A DNA stretch of 64,000 bases from Phycicoccus sp. (GTDB taxonomy: Bacteria; Actinomycetota; Actinomycetes; Actinomycetales; Dermatophilaceae), in contig JABBOX010000026.1 in NCBI GenBank assembly GCA_012927555.1, positions 26,795 through 90,794 on the forward strand, written 5' to 3'. Of this stretch, positions 37,288 to 45,529 are shown in pieces (within the stretch, counting starts at the first letter, position 1; every line of letters begins with the position of its first letter). Below the pieces are notes generated by a model. It was not told the origin of the DNA. It did no database searches and worked only from the letters and a program-made list of their open reading frames with translations. Made by a program: the position numbers and the translations under genes.

Positions 37288-38831
37288 CCACCGTCTACGT
37301 CCCCTGCGACTCGTCGGCCCGCTCCGTCGGTGCCGACCAGGTTGCGGCGGCCATCGAGCTGGAAGCAGCCCGGCTGGGCGCACCGGTCGAGGTCGTTCGC
37401 AACGGCTCGCGCGGGATGATGTGGCTCGAGCCACTGGTCGAGGTGGTGAGCGCGGGAGGTCGGGTGGCCTACGGCCCGGTCACGCCGGACGACGTCGCCG
37501 GCCTCTTCGCCGCGGGCTTCCTCGACGGCGATACGCACGAGCTCGGCCACGGCCTCACCGACCAGATTCCGTGGCTCGCTGAGCAGGAACGCCTGACCTT
37601 CAGCCGTGTCGGCCTCATCGACCCGCTGTCCACCGACGACTATCTGTCGCACGGTGGGCTGTTTGCCCTGCGACGGGCGTTGGCGATGACCCCGCAGCAG
37701 ATCTGCGACGAGGTCACACAGTCCGGTCTACGCGGCCGCGGCGGGGCGGGCTTCCCGGTAGGGGTGAAGTGGCGAACCGTGCTGGACGCGCCTGGTTCCC
37801 CGAAGTTCGTCACCTGCAACGCCGACGAGGGCGACAGCGGGACGTTCGCTGACCGGATGCTGATGGAGGGCGACCCCTTCATGCTCATCGAGGGGATGGT
37901 CATCGCCGGGATCGCCGTGGACGCCCACGAGGGCTTCATCTACATCCGCTCGGAATACCCTGACGCGGTCGCGACGATGCGCGCAGCCATCGAGACGGCA
38001 TACCAGGTTGGCTGGCTCGGGTCGCGAATCCTGGGCAGCGAGCATGGGTTCGACCTGGAGATCCGCGTCGGTGCGGGCGCCTACATCTGCGGCGAGGAGA
38101 CCGCGATGCTGGAGAGCCTGGAGGGCAAACGCGGCATGGTCCGTGCCAAACCGCCACTGCCTGCGATCGAGGGGCTGTTCGGCAAACCAACAGTCGTCAA
38201 CAACGTGCTGTCGCTGGCAAGTGTCCTGGTGGTCCTCGCGCACGGAGCCCAGTTCTACCGCGACTTCGGCGTCGGCCACTCACGCGGCACCCAGGTCTTC
38301 CAGCTGGCGGGCAACATCGCTCGCGGCGGGATCGTCGAGACCGCCTTCGGCATCACCCTCGGACAGATGCTCGAGAGGTTCGGCGGGGGCACCATCTCCG
38401 GCCAACCGGTTCGGGCCGTTCAGGTCGGCGGTCCCCTTGGGGCCTACCTCCCGCCCGCGCAGTTCGACCTCCCGCTGGACTACGAGGCCTTCGCCGAAGT
38501 GGGGGCGATGATCGGCCACGGCGGCATCGTGGTCTTCGACGACACCGTCGACATGGCCGTCCAGGCACGCTTCGCCATGGAGTTCTGCGCGACAGAGTCC
38601 TGCGGCAAGTGCACCCCCTGCAGAGTCGGCGCCGTCCGCGGTGTCGAGGTGATCGACCGGATCGTCGCCGGCGAGAAGACGGCCGCCAATGTGGTTCTGC
38701 TGCAAGACCTTTGCGAGCTGATGACGGACGGATCGCTGTGCGCCATGGGTGGGCTCACCCCGATGCCCGTGCGCAGCGTGCTGCAACACTTCCCCGAAGA
38801 TCTGGACCGATCGGAAGGTGCCCGGCCATGA
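37284..38831 (+). CDS. fdsB: NAD-dependent formate dehydrogenase beta subunit (NuoF-like)
   Basis: Flavin/iron-sulfur subunit of 515 residues that passes electrons from FdsA to NAD+. A thioredoxin-like N-terminal domain without cluster cysteines precedes the NADH/FMN domain (SGLRGRGGAGFPVGVKW, NADEGDSGTFADRMLMEGDPF, GAGAYICGEETAMLESLEGKRG). The [4Fe-4S] motif is ESCGKCTPCRVG with a later DGSLCAMG cysteine. Overlaps fdsA by ATGA. Confidence 0.93.
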   Translation: MTTVYVPCDSSARSVGADQVAAAIELEAARLGAPVEVVRNGSRGMMWLEPLVEVVSAGGRVAYGPVTPDDVAGLFAAGFLDGDTHELGHGLTDQIPWLAEQERLTFSRVGLIDPLSTDDYLSHGGLFALRRALAMTPQQICDEVTQSGLRGRGGAGFPVGVKWRTVLDAPGSPKFVTCNADEGDSGTFADRMLMEGDPFMLIEGMVIAGIAVDAHEGFIYIRSEYPDAVATMRAAIETAYQVGWLGSRILGSEHGFDLEIRVGAGAYICGEETAMLESLEGKRGMVRAKPPLPAIEGLFGKPTVVNNVLSLASVLVVLAHGAQFYRDFGVGHSRGTQVFQLAGNIARGGIVETAFGITLGQMLERFGGGTISGQPVRAVQVGGPLGAYLPPAQFDLPLDYEAFAEVGAMIGHGGIVVFDDTVDMAVQARFAMEFCATESCGKCTPCRVGAVRGVEVIDRIVAGEKTAANVVLLQDLCELMTDGSLCAMGGLTPMPVRSVLQHFPEDLDRSEGARP

Positions 38832-41680
38832 CTCTGCTCAGGGAACCCGACTACGGCACCCCCGCCCGTCCTGCTGCGGTGGACGCGGAGCGGGTGACTG
38901 TCCACGTTGACGGCATACGAGTGAGCGTGCCGGCCGGGACATCGGTCATGCGCGCGGCGGCACTGGCCGGCGTCGACATCCCGAAGCTGTGCGCGACCGA
39001 CTCCCTCGAGCCCTTCGGCTCCTGCCGGCTGTGCCTGGTCGAGATCGAAGGCCGAAAGGGCGCCCCCGCCTCGTGCACCACCCCATGCGGTCCCGACATG
39101 GTCGTCGCCACCCACTCCCCACGCCTGGCCCGGCTGCGCCGCGGGGTGACCGAGCTGTATCTGTCCGACCATCCCCAGGACTGCCTGACCAGCGGCGTTC
39201 ACGGTGTGGATGGCGAGGATGGCAAGGATGGCGAGTGCGAGCTGCACGGCATCGCCGCGACGGTGGGTTTGACCGACGTGCGCTACGGATTCGAGGGCAA
39301 GAACCACCTCGACGCGGTCAAGGACGAGAGCAACCCCTACTTCACCTTCGACCCCGCAGCCTGTATCGCGTGCTCGCGCTGCGTCCGCGCCTGCGACGAG
39401 GTGCAGGGCACGTTCGCACTGACGATCGCCGGTCGCGGATTCGGCTCGATGGTCTCGGCCTCCGCGGGTGAGTCGTTCATGGCGTCCGAGTGCGTGTCGT
39501 GCGGGGCCTGCGTCCAGGCCTGCCCGACGTCGGCGCTGACGGAGAAGACGGTCATCGAGCTTGGGCCACCGAACCGCACGGTGCTGACCACCTGCGCCTA
39601 CTGCGGTGTCGGCTGCTCGTTCAAGGCCGAGATGCGTGGTGACGAGGTCGTCCGGATGGTGCCGGCCAAGAGCGGCGGGGCGAACGAGGGTCACTCCTGC
39701 GTGAAGGGCCGGTTCGCCTGGGGCTATGCCTCCCACCGGGACCGCCAGCTGTCCCCGATGGTGCGCGAGTCGATCAACGACGAGTGGCGGCCGGTGTCAT
39801 GGGACGAGGCGATCGCCTACGCGGCGTCTCGGCTCAAGGCGATCCAGGCCGAGCACGGTGTACGGTCCATCGGCGGGATCACCTCCTCACGCTGCACGAA
39901 CGAAGAGGTCTTCGTCGTGCAGAAGATGATCCGGGCGGCGTTCGGCAACAACAACGTCGACACCTGCGCCCGCGTGTGCCACTCCCCGACCGGCTACGGG
40001 CTGAGCCAGACCTTTGGCACGTCGGCCGGCACCCAGGACTTCAAGTCGGTCGAGCAGGCTGACGTGATCCTGCTGATCGGGGCCAACCCCACCGATGGGC
40101 ACCCGGTGTTCGCCTCCCGGATGAAGCAGCGGCTGCGCAAGGGCGCCGCGCTGGTGGTCGTCGACCCGCGTCGTATCGACCTGGTGCGCAGCCCCCACGT
40201 CGAGGCGGCACATCACCTGCAGCTTCAGCCAGGCACGAACGTCGCCATGGTCAACGCCTTCGGTCACGTGGTGGTCACCGAGGGACTGGTCGACCGGGAC
40301 TTTGTCGCGCAACGGTGCGAGGACGACTCGTTCGCCCAGTGGGAGGAGTTCATCGCCCGCCCGGAGAACAGCCCGGAGGCGACCGAACAGATCACCGGAG
40401 TGCCCGCCGAGCAGGTGCGCGCGGCGGCCCGGCTGTACGCCACCGCGCCGAACGCGGCGATCTACTACGGCCTCGGGGTGACCGAGCACAGCCAGGGCTC
40501 GACCATGGTGATGGGCATGGCGAACCTCGCGATGGCCACCGGCAACATCGGCCGCGAAGGCGTCGGCATCAACCCACTGCGTGGGCAGAACAACGTTCAG
40601 GGCTCGTGCGACATGGGCTCCTTCCCCCACGAGCTGCCCGGCTACCGTCACGTGGGCGACGACACCGTGCGCGAGGTCTTCGAGCAGGTGTGGGCCCGCA
40701 CCCTCGACGCCGAGCCCGGGCTGCGGATCCCCAACATGCTCGACGCGGCCATCGCCGGCAGCTACCGCGGCATGTTCATCCAGGGCGAGGACATCGCGCA
40801 GTCGGACCCGAACGTCAAACACGTCAAGGCGGCGCTGGCTTCTCTGGAGCTGCTCATCGTCCAGGACCTGTTCCTCAACGAGACCGCGGCGTTCGCCCAC
40901 GTCTTCCTGCCCGGGACCTCGTTCCTGGAGAAGGACGGGACGTTCACCAACGCCGAACGGCGGATCAACCGGGTTCGTCCGGTGATGGAGCCGAGGTGCG
41001 GCAAGCAGGAGTGGCAGGTGGCCTGCGAGCTCGCGACGGCCATGGGCTACCCGATGCACTACGACCGCGGCAGCCAGATCATGGACGAGATCGCCGCCAC
41101 GACCCCCACCTTCGCCGGGGTCTCGTTCGCCAAGCTGGACGAGGTGGGCAGTCTGCAGTGGCCGTGCAACGACTCGGCGCCCGACGGCACGCCGACCATG
41201 CACGTCGGCGGGTTCGTGCGCGGCAAGGGGCACTTCGTGGACACGCCGTTCGTGGCGACCGACGAGCGCACCAGCCGCAAGTTCCCGTTGATCCTCACCA
41301 CCGGGCGCATCCTCAGCCAGTACAACGTGGGCGCGCAGACCCGCCGGACGCTGAACGTGCAGTGGCACGGCGAGGACATCCTGGAGATCCACCCGCACGA
41401 CGCCGAGGAACGCGGCATCGTCGACGGGGCCGCTGTGGCGATCATCAGCCGCGTGGGCCAGACGGTGCTGCGGGCCAAGATCGCCGACCGTATGCCGCAG
41501 GGCGTGGTCTACACGACGTTCCACTACCCCAGCAGCGGCGCCAACATCGTCACGACGGACTACTCGGACTGGGCGACCAACTGCCCCGAGTACAAGGTCA
41601 CCGCCGTCCAGATCGCGCCGACATCGCAAGAACCCGTCAGCGAGCAGGCGCCCCAGGAGCTGGGCATGGTGCCCCGATGA
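38828..41680 (+). CDS. fdsA: NAD-dependent formate dehydrogenase alpha subunit (Mo-bisMGD)
   Basis: Catalytic subunit of 950 residues oxidising formate to CO2. An N-terminal [2Fe-2S] domain (C55, CRLC 66-69, C83) comes first. The His-Cys3 cluster region then reads HPQDCLTS, a GVHGVDGEDGKDG insertion, and CELHG, so one expected cysteine is Ser. Two ferredoxin motifs (CIACSRCVRAC, CVSCGACVQAC), the CAYCGVGC cluster and the bis-MGD domain follow. The active-site cysteine is C384 in RVCHSPT, so no selenocysteine is used. The start at 38828 overlaps fdsB; the longer track ORF is a shadow. FdsD follows by ATGA. Confidence 0.94.
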   Translation: MTLLREPDYGTPARPAAVDAERVTVHVDGIRVSVPAGTSVMRAAALAGVDIPKLCATDSLEPFGSCRLCLVEIEGRKGAPASCTTPCGPDMVVATHSPRLARLRRGVTELYLSDHPQDCLTSGVHGVDGEDGKDGECELHGIAATVGLTDVRYGFEGKNHLDAVKDESNPYFTFDPAACIACSRCVRACDEVQGTFALTIAGRGFGSMVSASAGESFMASECVSCGACVQACPTSALTEKTVIELGPPNRTVLTTCAYCGVGCSFKAEMRGDEVVRMVPAKSGGANEGHSCVKGRFAWGYASHRDRQLSPMVRESINDEWRPVSWDEAIAYAASRLKAIQAEHGVRSIGGITSSRCTNEEVFVVQKMIRAAFGNNNVDTCARVCHSPTGYGLSQTFGTSAGTQDFKSVEQADVILLIGANPTDGHPVFASRMKQRLRKGAALVVVDPRRIDLVRSPHVEAAHHLQLQPGTNVAMVNAFGHVVVTEGLVDRDFVAQRCEDDSFAQWEEFIARPENSPEATEQITGVPAEQVRAAARLYATAPNAAIYYGLGVTEHSQGSTMVMGMANLAMATGNIGREGVGINPLRGQNNVQGSCDMGSFPHELPGYRHVGDDTVREVFEQVWARTLDAEPGLRIPNMLDAAIAGSYRGMFIQGEDIAQSDPNVKHVKAALASLELLIVQDLFLNETAAFAHVFLPGTSFLEKDGTFTNAERRINRVRPVMEPRCGKQEWQVACELATAMGYPMHYDRGSQIMDEIAATTPTFAGVSFAKLDEVGSLQWPCNDSAPDGTPTMHVGGFVRGKGHFVDTPFVATDERTSRKFPLILTTGRILSQYNVGAQTRRTLNVQWHGEDILEIHPHDAEERGIVDGAAVAIISRVGQTVLRAKIADRMPQGVVYTTFHYPSSGANIVTTDYSDWATNCPEYKVTAVQIAPTSQEPVSEQAPQELGMVPR

Positions 41681-41904
41681 GCGACCCCGCAACCCTGGTG
41701 CGCATGGTGAACCAGATCGCCGCCAACGTGGCCCACCACCCGCACGACCAGGCGGTGGCCGAGATCACCAAGCACCTTCGCGCGACCTGGCCGCTGTCCA
41801 TGCGAGTGGACCTCGTCGCCTATGTCGACGGAGGCGGGCTCGACCTGACTCCGCTTGCCGCTGATGCCGCCGAGCAGCTACGAGTCGGCGACGCCAAGCC
41901 CTGA
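41677..41904 (+). CDS. fdsD: Formate dehydrogenase delta subunit FdsD
   Basis: Protein of 75 residues, MSDPATLVRMVNQIAANVAHHPHDQAVAEITKHLRATW, typical of the small FdsD subunit that helps assemble the Mo-containing FdsABG complex. It is hidden inside a longer shadow ORF in the track (40315-41904); the ATG at 41677 overlaps the fdsA stop. Its last 27 bp overlap the end of convergent fdhD. Confidence 0.9.
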   Translation: MSDPATLVRMVNQIAANVAHHPHDQAVAEITKHLRATWPLSMRVDLVAYVDGGGLDLTPLAADAAEQLRVGDAKP

Positions 41905-42783
41905 CGCGGTTTCGACTGACCCCATATCGACGGTCCCCTGTCCGGACGACCCCTGTCCGACGATGCGTTCGGACCCGGCATACAGCACCATCGAGCTCCC
42001 ACGCAGGAACGCGACGAGCGTCAGCCCCGCCTCGGTGGCAAGCTCTGCGGCAAGGGACGAGGGTGCCGAAACCGCTGCCAGCAACGGGATCCCGGCCATG
42101 ATGGCTTTCTGGGTCAGCTCAAAGCTCGCCCGTCCGGACACCATCAGGACGGTGCCACGCAGCGGCAACCTGTCTTCCTTGAGCGCCCAGCCGATGACCT
42201 TGTCCACCGCGTTGTGTCGCCCGACGTCCTCACGGATCACGAGCAACTTCCCGGTCACGCCGTCGAACAAACCGGCCGCGTGCAACCCGCCGGTCTTGTC
42301 GAACACCGCTTGCTCGGAGCGCAGCGCCGCAGGGAAGGTGGCGAGGAGCGCGGCGTCGATCCGCAACGCGTCGTCCCGCACGTCGTATGCCGACTGGGTG
42401 CGCACCGCATCGATGCTCGCCTTGCCGCAGAGTCCGCACGAGCTGGTCGTGTAGAAGGACCGTTCCAGGCTGGGGTCGGGCGGCTCGACACCAGGCGCCA
42501 GCGTGACATCCAGGACGTTGTAGGTGTTGATTCCCTCGTCGGTGGCGCCGGCGCAATACCGCACGGTGCTGAACTGCTCGCCGCGCGTGATGACGCCTTC
42601 GGAGACGAGGAAGCCTGCAGCGAGGTCGAAGTCGTGGCCAGGGGTCCGCATCGTCACGGCAAGCGGCCGGCCACCAACGCGAATCTCGAGCGGCTCCTCA
42701 ACAGCCAGCAGATCCTCCTGCGCCACTGAGGAACCGCCCAACGTTAGGCGGATGACTCGGCGGCGTGCGGTGATTCTGCTCAT
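41878..42783 (-). CDS. fdhD: Sulfurtransferase FdhD (formate dehydrogenase accessory)
   Basis: Protein of about 301 residues that transfers sulfur to the Mo-bisMGD cofactor before insertion into formate dehydrogenase. Signatures are VEEPLEIRVGGRPLAVTMRTPGHDFDLAAGFLVSEGVI, the CxxC sulfur-transfer cysteines in SSCGLCGKASID, IREDVGRHNAVDKVIGWAL and SGRASFELTQKAIMAGIP. The ATG at 42783 (MSRITARRR) is preferred over the GTG two codons upstream. It converges on fdsD. Confidence 0.94.
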   Translation of the reverse strand: MSRITARRRVIRLTLGGSSVAQEDLLAVEEPLEIRVGGRPLAVTMRTPGHDFDLAAGFLVSEGVITRGEQFSTVRYCAGATDEGINTYNVLDVTLAPGVEPPDPSLERSFYTTSSCGLCGKASIDAVRTQSAYDVRDDALRIDAALLATFPAALRSEQAVFDKTGGLHAAGLFDGVTGKLLVIREDVGRHNAVDKVIGWALKEDRLPLRGTVLMVSGRASFELTQKAIMAGIPLLAAVSAPSSLAAELATEAGLTLVAFLRGSSMVLYAGSERIVGQGSSGQGTVDMGSVETASGLGVADS

Positions 42784-42903
42784 GTGCACAGACCTAACAT
42801 TTGGACGAAATTACCGCAAGCCGCAACCTCCTCGAACCACGGCCCGGGGCATTGGTGACCTTGGTCCCTAGCGAAGCTCTCGTGACCCGGAATACCAATG
42901 GAA

Positions 42904-42954
42904 GTACGCCCACGAGGCGTCCAAAAAGAGGTACGCCCACGAGACGTCCAAAAA
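42904..42954. repeat. 27-bp tandem repeat before a secreted-protein gene
   Basis: GTACGCCCACGAGGCGTCCAAAAA (first copy at 42904) recurs at 42931 with one change, a 27-bp period. It lies between the fdhD start and the secreted protein's ribosome-binding site, so it is in or next to the promoter/leader. Confidence 0.8.
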
Positions 42955-42965
42955 TGGGAGGAATC

Positions 42966-43427
42966 ATGCGAACGATCCGAATGCTGTCATGCGCATTGCT
43001 GGTGGGGGCAATGGCAGTGGTGACGCCGGGAGGGGCGGCGTCCGCGGCGCCGGCGATGACCTACACAGGCGTTTTTGGAGATGCCGACGGGAATGCACTT
43101 GCCATCGCCTATGTGGGGTGCACGACGACACCCCCTGAAGCGGTAACAAAAGGCGATTGGTCGATGACGGTCCATGGCACCTCAGCCAAGGCCAGTTTCA
43201 AGATATTCGTCGACGGCGTTCTCCACGTGGCGTACACCTTCCCGGCGATGAAGCAGGCGCCGGTCGGAGACGACGACTACACGTTCTCGGTACACGGCGT
43301 CACTCAGGCTGGACTCCTGACGGTGAGCCTCAAGAAGGACGGCGACATGACGTACACCATCGCCCCCTACGGCTACGGCGGCCTGTCCTGCACCTCGGTG
43401 ACCTACCCCGGGCACCTGACCTCCTGA
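42966..43427 (+). CDS. Small secreted protein
   Basis: About 153 residues. A strong Sec signal peptide (MRTIRMLSCALLVGAMAVVTPGGAASAAPA, cleavage after ASA) is followed by a roughly 120-residue beta-rich domain with two cysteines (YVGCTTTPP and GGLSCTSVTYPG) that could form a disulfide. GGGAGG lies just before the ATG at 42966. The track ORF includes 55 extra codons over the tandem repeat. I do not recognise the family. Confidence 0.72.
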   Translation: MRTIRMLSCALLVGAMAVVTPGGAASAAPAMTYTGVFGDADGNALAIAYVGCTTTPPEAVTKGDWSMTVHGTSAKASFKIFVDGVLHVAYTFPAMKQAPVGDDDYTFSVHGVTQAGLLTVSLKKDGDMTYTIAPYGYGGLSCTSVTYPGHLTS

Positions 43428-43448
43428 CGGCGCCGACCGTCGAGAGAC

Positions 43449-43485
43449 ATCGGGCACCGGGTCGCCATCCGATCCGGTGCCCGAT
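43449..43485 (+). terminator. Hairpin terminator after the secreted protein gene
   Basis: ATCGGGCACCGG (43449-43460) and CCGGTGCCCGAT (43474-43485) form a perfect 12-bp stem about 22 bp beyond the stop codon. Confidence 0.75.
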
Positions 43486-43533
43486 CCGTCGTTCGCTACC
43501 ATCGGGTGACAGCGACGGCGAAGGGGAGAAACA

Positions 43534-44118
43534 GTGGGCTCGACGGTAGCGGTGACGGGAGCGACTGAGCAGGTGGCTGCGGTTTCGACAGCCCTGAGGA
43601 ACGCGGGCGCCGAGGTGATCGCGGTCGATGATCTCGGATCGTTGGACGCGGCCGTCGCGGGCCTGGCACCAGGCTCGCTGGACTGCTACGTGCAGCTGCC
43701 GGTGCACGTAGCACCGCGCGGCAATGCCGTCATCGACAGGGTGCGCAACTTCCTGGAGGACGGCTTGCTGGCCCGGTTCACCGCCGCCTCCACGATCCTG
43801 CCGGCCCTGTCCGACGATGGCCGGGTCATCCTCGTCGGAGGCAACACGCCCGGCGAAGCGTCGGCACCCGATGACCAGGGCGCTCGGCTGGCGTTGCTGG
43901 ACGTCCTTGCCCATGCCATCCAGGCTGACAGGGCGACGACCAGGATCAGGATCCGGCGGCTCCCCAACACCGAGTCGGCCGAGCAGATCGCCGCGGTGGC
44001 CCTGGGCGGCGAGCCCACCCGCGAGGAGGCGCTGGCCGACCTGCGGGCCCGCGAACCGAAGATGAGCTTCGACGACCTGCGGATCGAGGTCATGGGGCTG
44101 GTCAACGGCCAGTTCTGA
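43534..44118 (+). CDS. Hypothetical protein with Rossmann-like N terminus, 194 aa
   Basis: Begins MGSTVAVTGATEQVAAVSTALRNAGAEVIAVDDLGSLDAAVAGL. This resembles the first beta-alpha-beta unit of short-chain dehydrogenases, but the TGxxxGxG glycine pattern is degenerate and no Tyr-x3-Lys pair follows, so catalysis by the SDR mechanism is unlikely. The middle part (DDGRVILVGGNTPGEA, ARLALLDVLAHAIQADR) keeps the SDR-like outline. AAGGGGAG precedes the GTG start. Probably a non-enzymatic SDR relative; specific function unknown. Confidence 0.65.
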   Translation: MGSTVAVTGATEQVAAVSTALRNAGAEVIAVDDLGSLDAAVAGLAPGSLDCYVQLPVHVAPRGNAVIDRVRNFLEDGLLARFTAASTILPALSDDGRVILVGGNTPGEASAPDDQGARLALLDVLAHAIQADRATTRIRIRRLPNTESAEQIAAVALGGEPTREEALADLRAREPKMSFDDLRIEVMGLVNGQF

Positions 44119-44216
44119 CCCCTCCGGCCTGTCCCCTCCCGACTAACCCCGCCGGAAAACTGCTCGACCGTGACTATCGACAAAATCGCTCAGACGGCCT
44201 CATAGTTGCTTGCATA

Positions 44217-44228
44217 TTAGGTAAGCCT
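44217..44228. promoter_or_regulatory. Possible DtxR/IdeR-like half iron box
   Basis: TTAGGTAAGCCT matches the left part of the iron-box consensus TTAGGTTAGSCTAACCTAA, but the right half is not preserved. It lies 16 bp before the sedolisin gene start. Weak, and reported only because of its position. Confidence 0.2.
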
Positions 44229-44243
44229 TCAGGGAGGTCCCCA

Positions 44244-45443
44244 GTGTTGTCTTTTCGTCGGTTCGCCCCGGTTCTTTTGGTTTCGCTCGCCTTCCTGATT
44301 CCGCCCGGCCTCGCCTCTGCGAACGCCGGGCAGAACGCTGGCGCCTCAGCCGCGGCTGCCGGATCGGCGAACGGTGCGTTGCACAGCCAGCGAGTATGCG
44401 CCGCCGTGCCCGTTGGCTATGCCGCGTGCGACGCCCGCGTGGTGACCGACGCGAACCTGACCCCACGCGCCACGACGACGTGGGGAAATCGCGGCTACTC
44501 CCCTGACCAACTGCGAACCGCCTACGGACTGAGCGCCGGGAACACGCTGACGGTGGCGATCGTCGACGCCTACGCGAGCCCCAACGCCGCGGCTGACCTC
44601 GCGGCCTACCGCGCCCAGTTCGGTCTCGGCACGGCGAAACTGACCCAGGTCAGCCAGTCCGGCGGCAAGATCTCGTCAATCCGCGGCAACGTCGGCTGGG
44701 GCCAGGAGGAGATGCTCGACCTCGAGATGATTTCGGCCATCTGCCCGGATTGCCCGATTCTCTATGTCGGAGCCAGGTCCGCCTCGTTCGCCGACCTTGC
44801 CACCGCCGTCGACACTGCGGCACGCCTGGGCGCGAAGGTCATCTCCAACTCCTACGGCGGTGGCGAGTTCTCGACCGAAGCCGGCATCGCCAGCCATTAC
44901 AACCACCCCGGGGTCGCGATCACCGTCAGCTCGGGCGACAGTGGCTACGGCGTCCAGATACCGGCGGCCTTCAACACGGTCACCGCGGTCGGCGGCACCT
45001 CCTTGACGCTGAGCACCGACGGCACCCGCGCTGCCGAGACCGTCTGGGGTGGTGCCGGTAGCGGCTGCTCGGCCTACATCGGCAAGCCCTCCTGGCAGCA
45101 CGACACCGCCTGCAGCAACCGCACCGTGGCGGACGTCGCCGCCGTTGCCGACCCCTACACCGGGGTCGCGGTCTACGACAGCTACGGCAGCCGGCTCGGC
45201 GCCAACTGGTACGTCTTCGGCGGCACCAGCGTCGCCGCCCCGATCATCGGCGCCGTCTATGCCCTCTCCGGCAACACCGCCGGCATCCCGGCCTCGTTCG
45301 CCTACGCCGCACCGACCGGATCGTTGTTCGACGTGAGCAGCGGCAGCAACGGATCGTGCACCTTTGCCTACCTCTGCACCGGCGTAAGCGGCTACGACGG
45401 ACCGACCGGCAACGGCACACCTAACGGGACCGGAGCTTTCTAG
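44244..45443 (+). CDS. Secreted sedolisin-type (S53) serine-carboxyl peptidase
   Basis: Exported peptidase of 399 residues. The GTG start at 44244 has GGGAGG upstream. A signal peptide (RRFAPVLLVSLAFLIPPGLASANA) is followed by a very short pro-region and the catalytic domain. The S53 tetrad fits: E155 and D159 in GQEEMLDLE, oxyanion D232 in VSSGDSG, and S329 in GGTSVAAP. Cysteines at 167/170 and 275/290 may form disulfides. The long activation propeptide of classical sedolisins (about 180 residues) is lacking here (about 75). Likely an extracellular protease. Confidence 0.85.
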   Translation: MLSFRRFAPVLLVSLAFLIPPGLASANAGQNAGASAAAAGSANGALHSQRVCAAVPVGYAACDARVVTDANLTPRATTTWGNRGYSPDQLRTAYGLSAGNTLTVAIVDAYASPNAAADLAAYRAQFGLGTAKLTQVSQSGGKISSIRGNVGWGQEEMLDLEMISAICPDCPILYVGARSASFADLATAVDTAARLGAKVISNSYGGGEFSTEAGIASHYNHPGVAITVSSGDSGYGVQIPAAFNTVTAVGGTSLTLSTDGTRAAETVWGGAGSGCSAYIGKPSWQHDTACSNRTVADVAAVADPYTGVAVYDSYGSRLGANWYVFGGTSVAAPIIGAVYALSGNTAGIPASFAYAAPTGSLFDVSSGSNGSCTFAYLCTGVSGYDGPTGNGTPNGTGAF

Positions 45444-45529
45444 CAGTCCGCCAGACGCTTAGCTGGTTTGTTTCACCAATCCCACTGGCGTTCTGGGAGC
45501 GATGCAACAAACCGGCTAGCGCCCACCAA

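Noticed and set aside
34708-37434. 908-aa minus-strand ORF
   Set aside because: Shadow of fhs and fdsG on the opposite strand; low-complexity His/Asp/Arg composition.
42801-42965. N-terminal 55 codons of the secreted-protein ORF
   Set aside because: They cover a DNA repeat and lack homology; the signal peptide begins at 42966 behind a strong ribosome-binding site.
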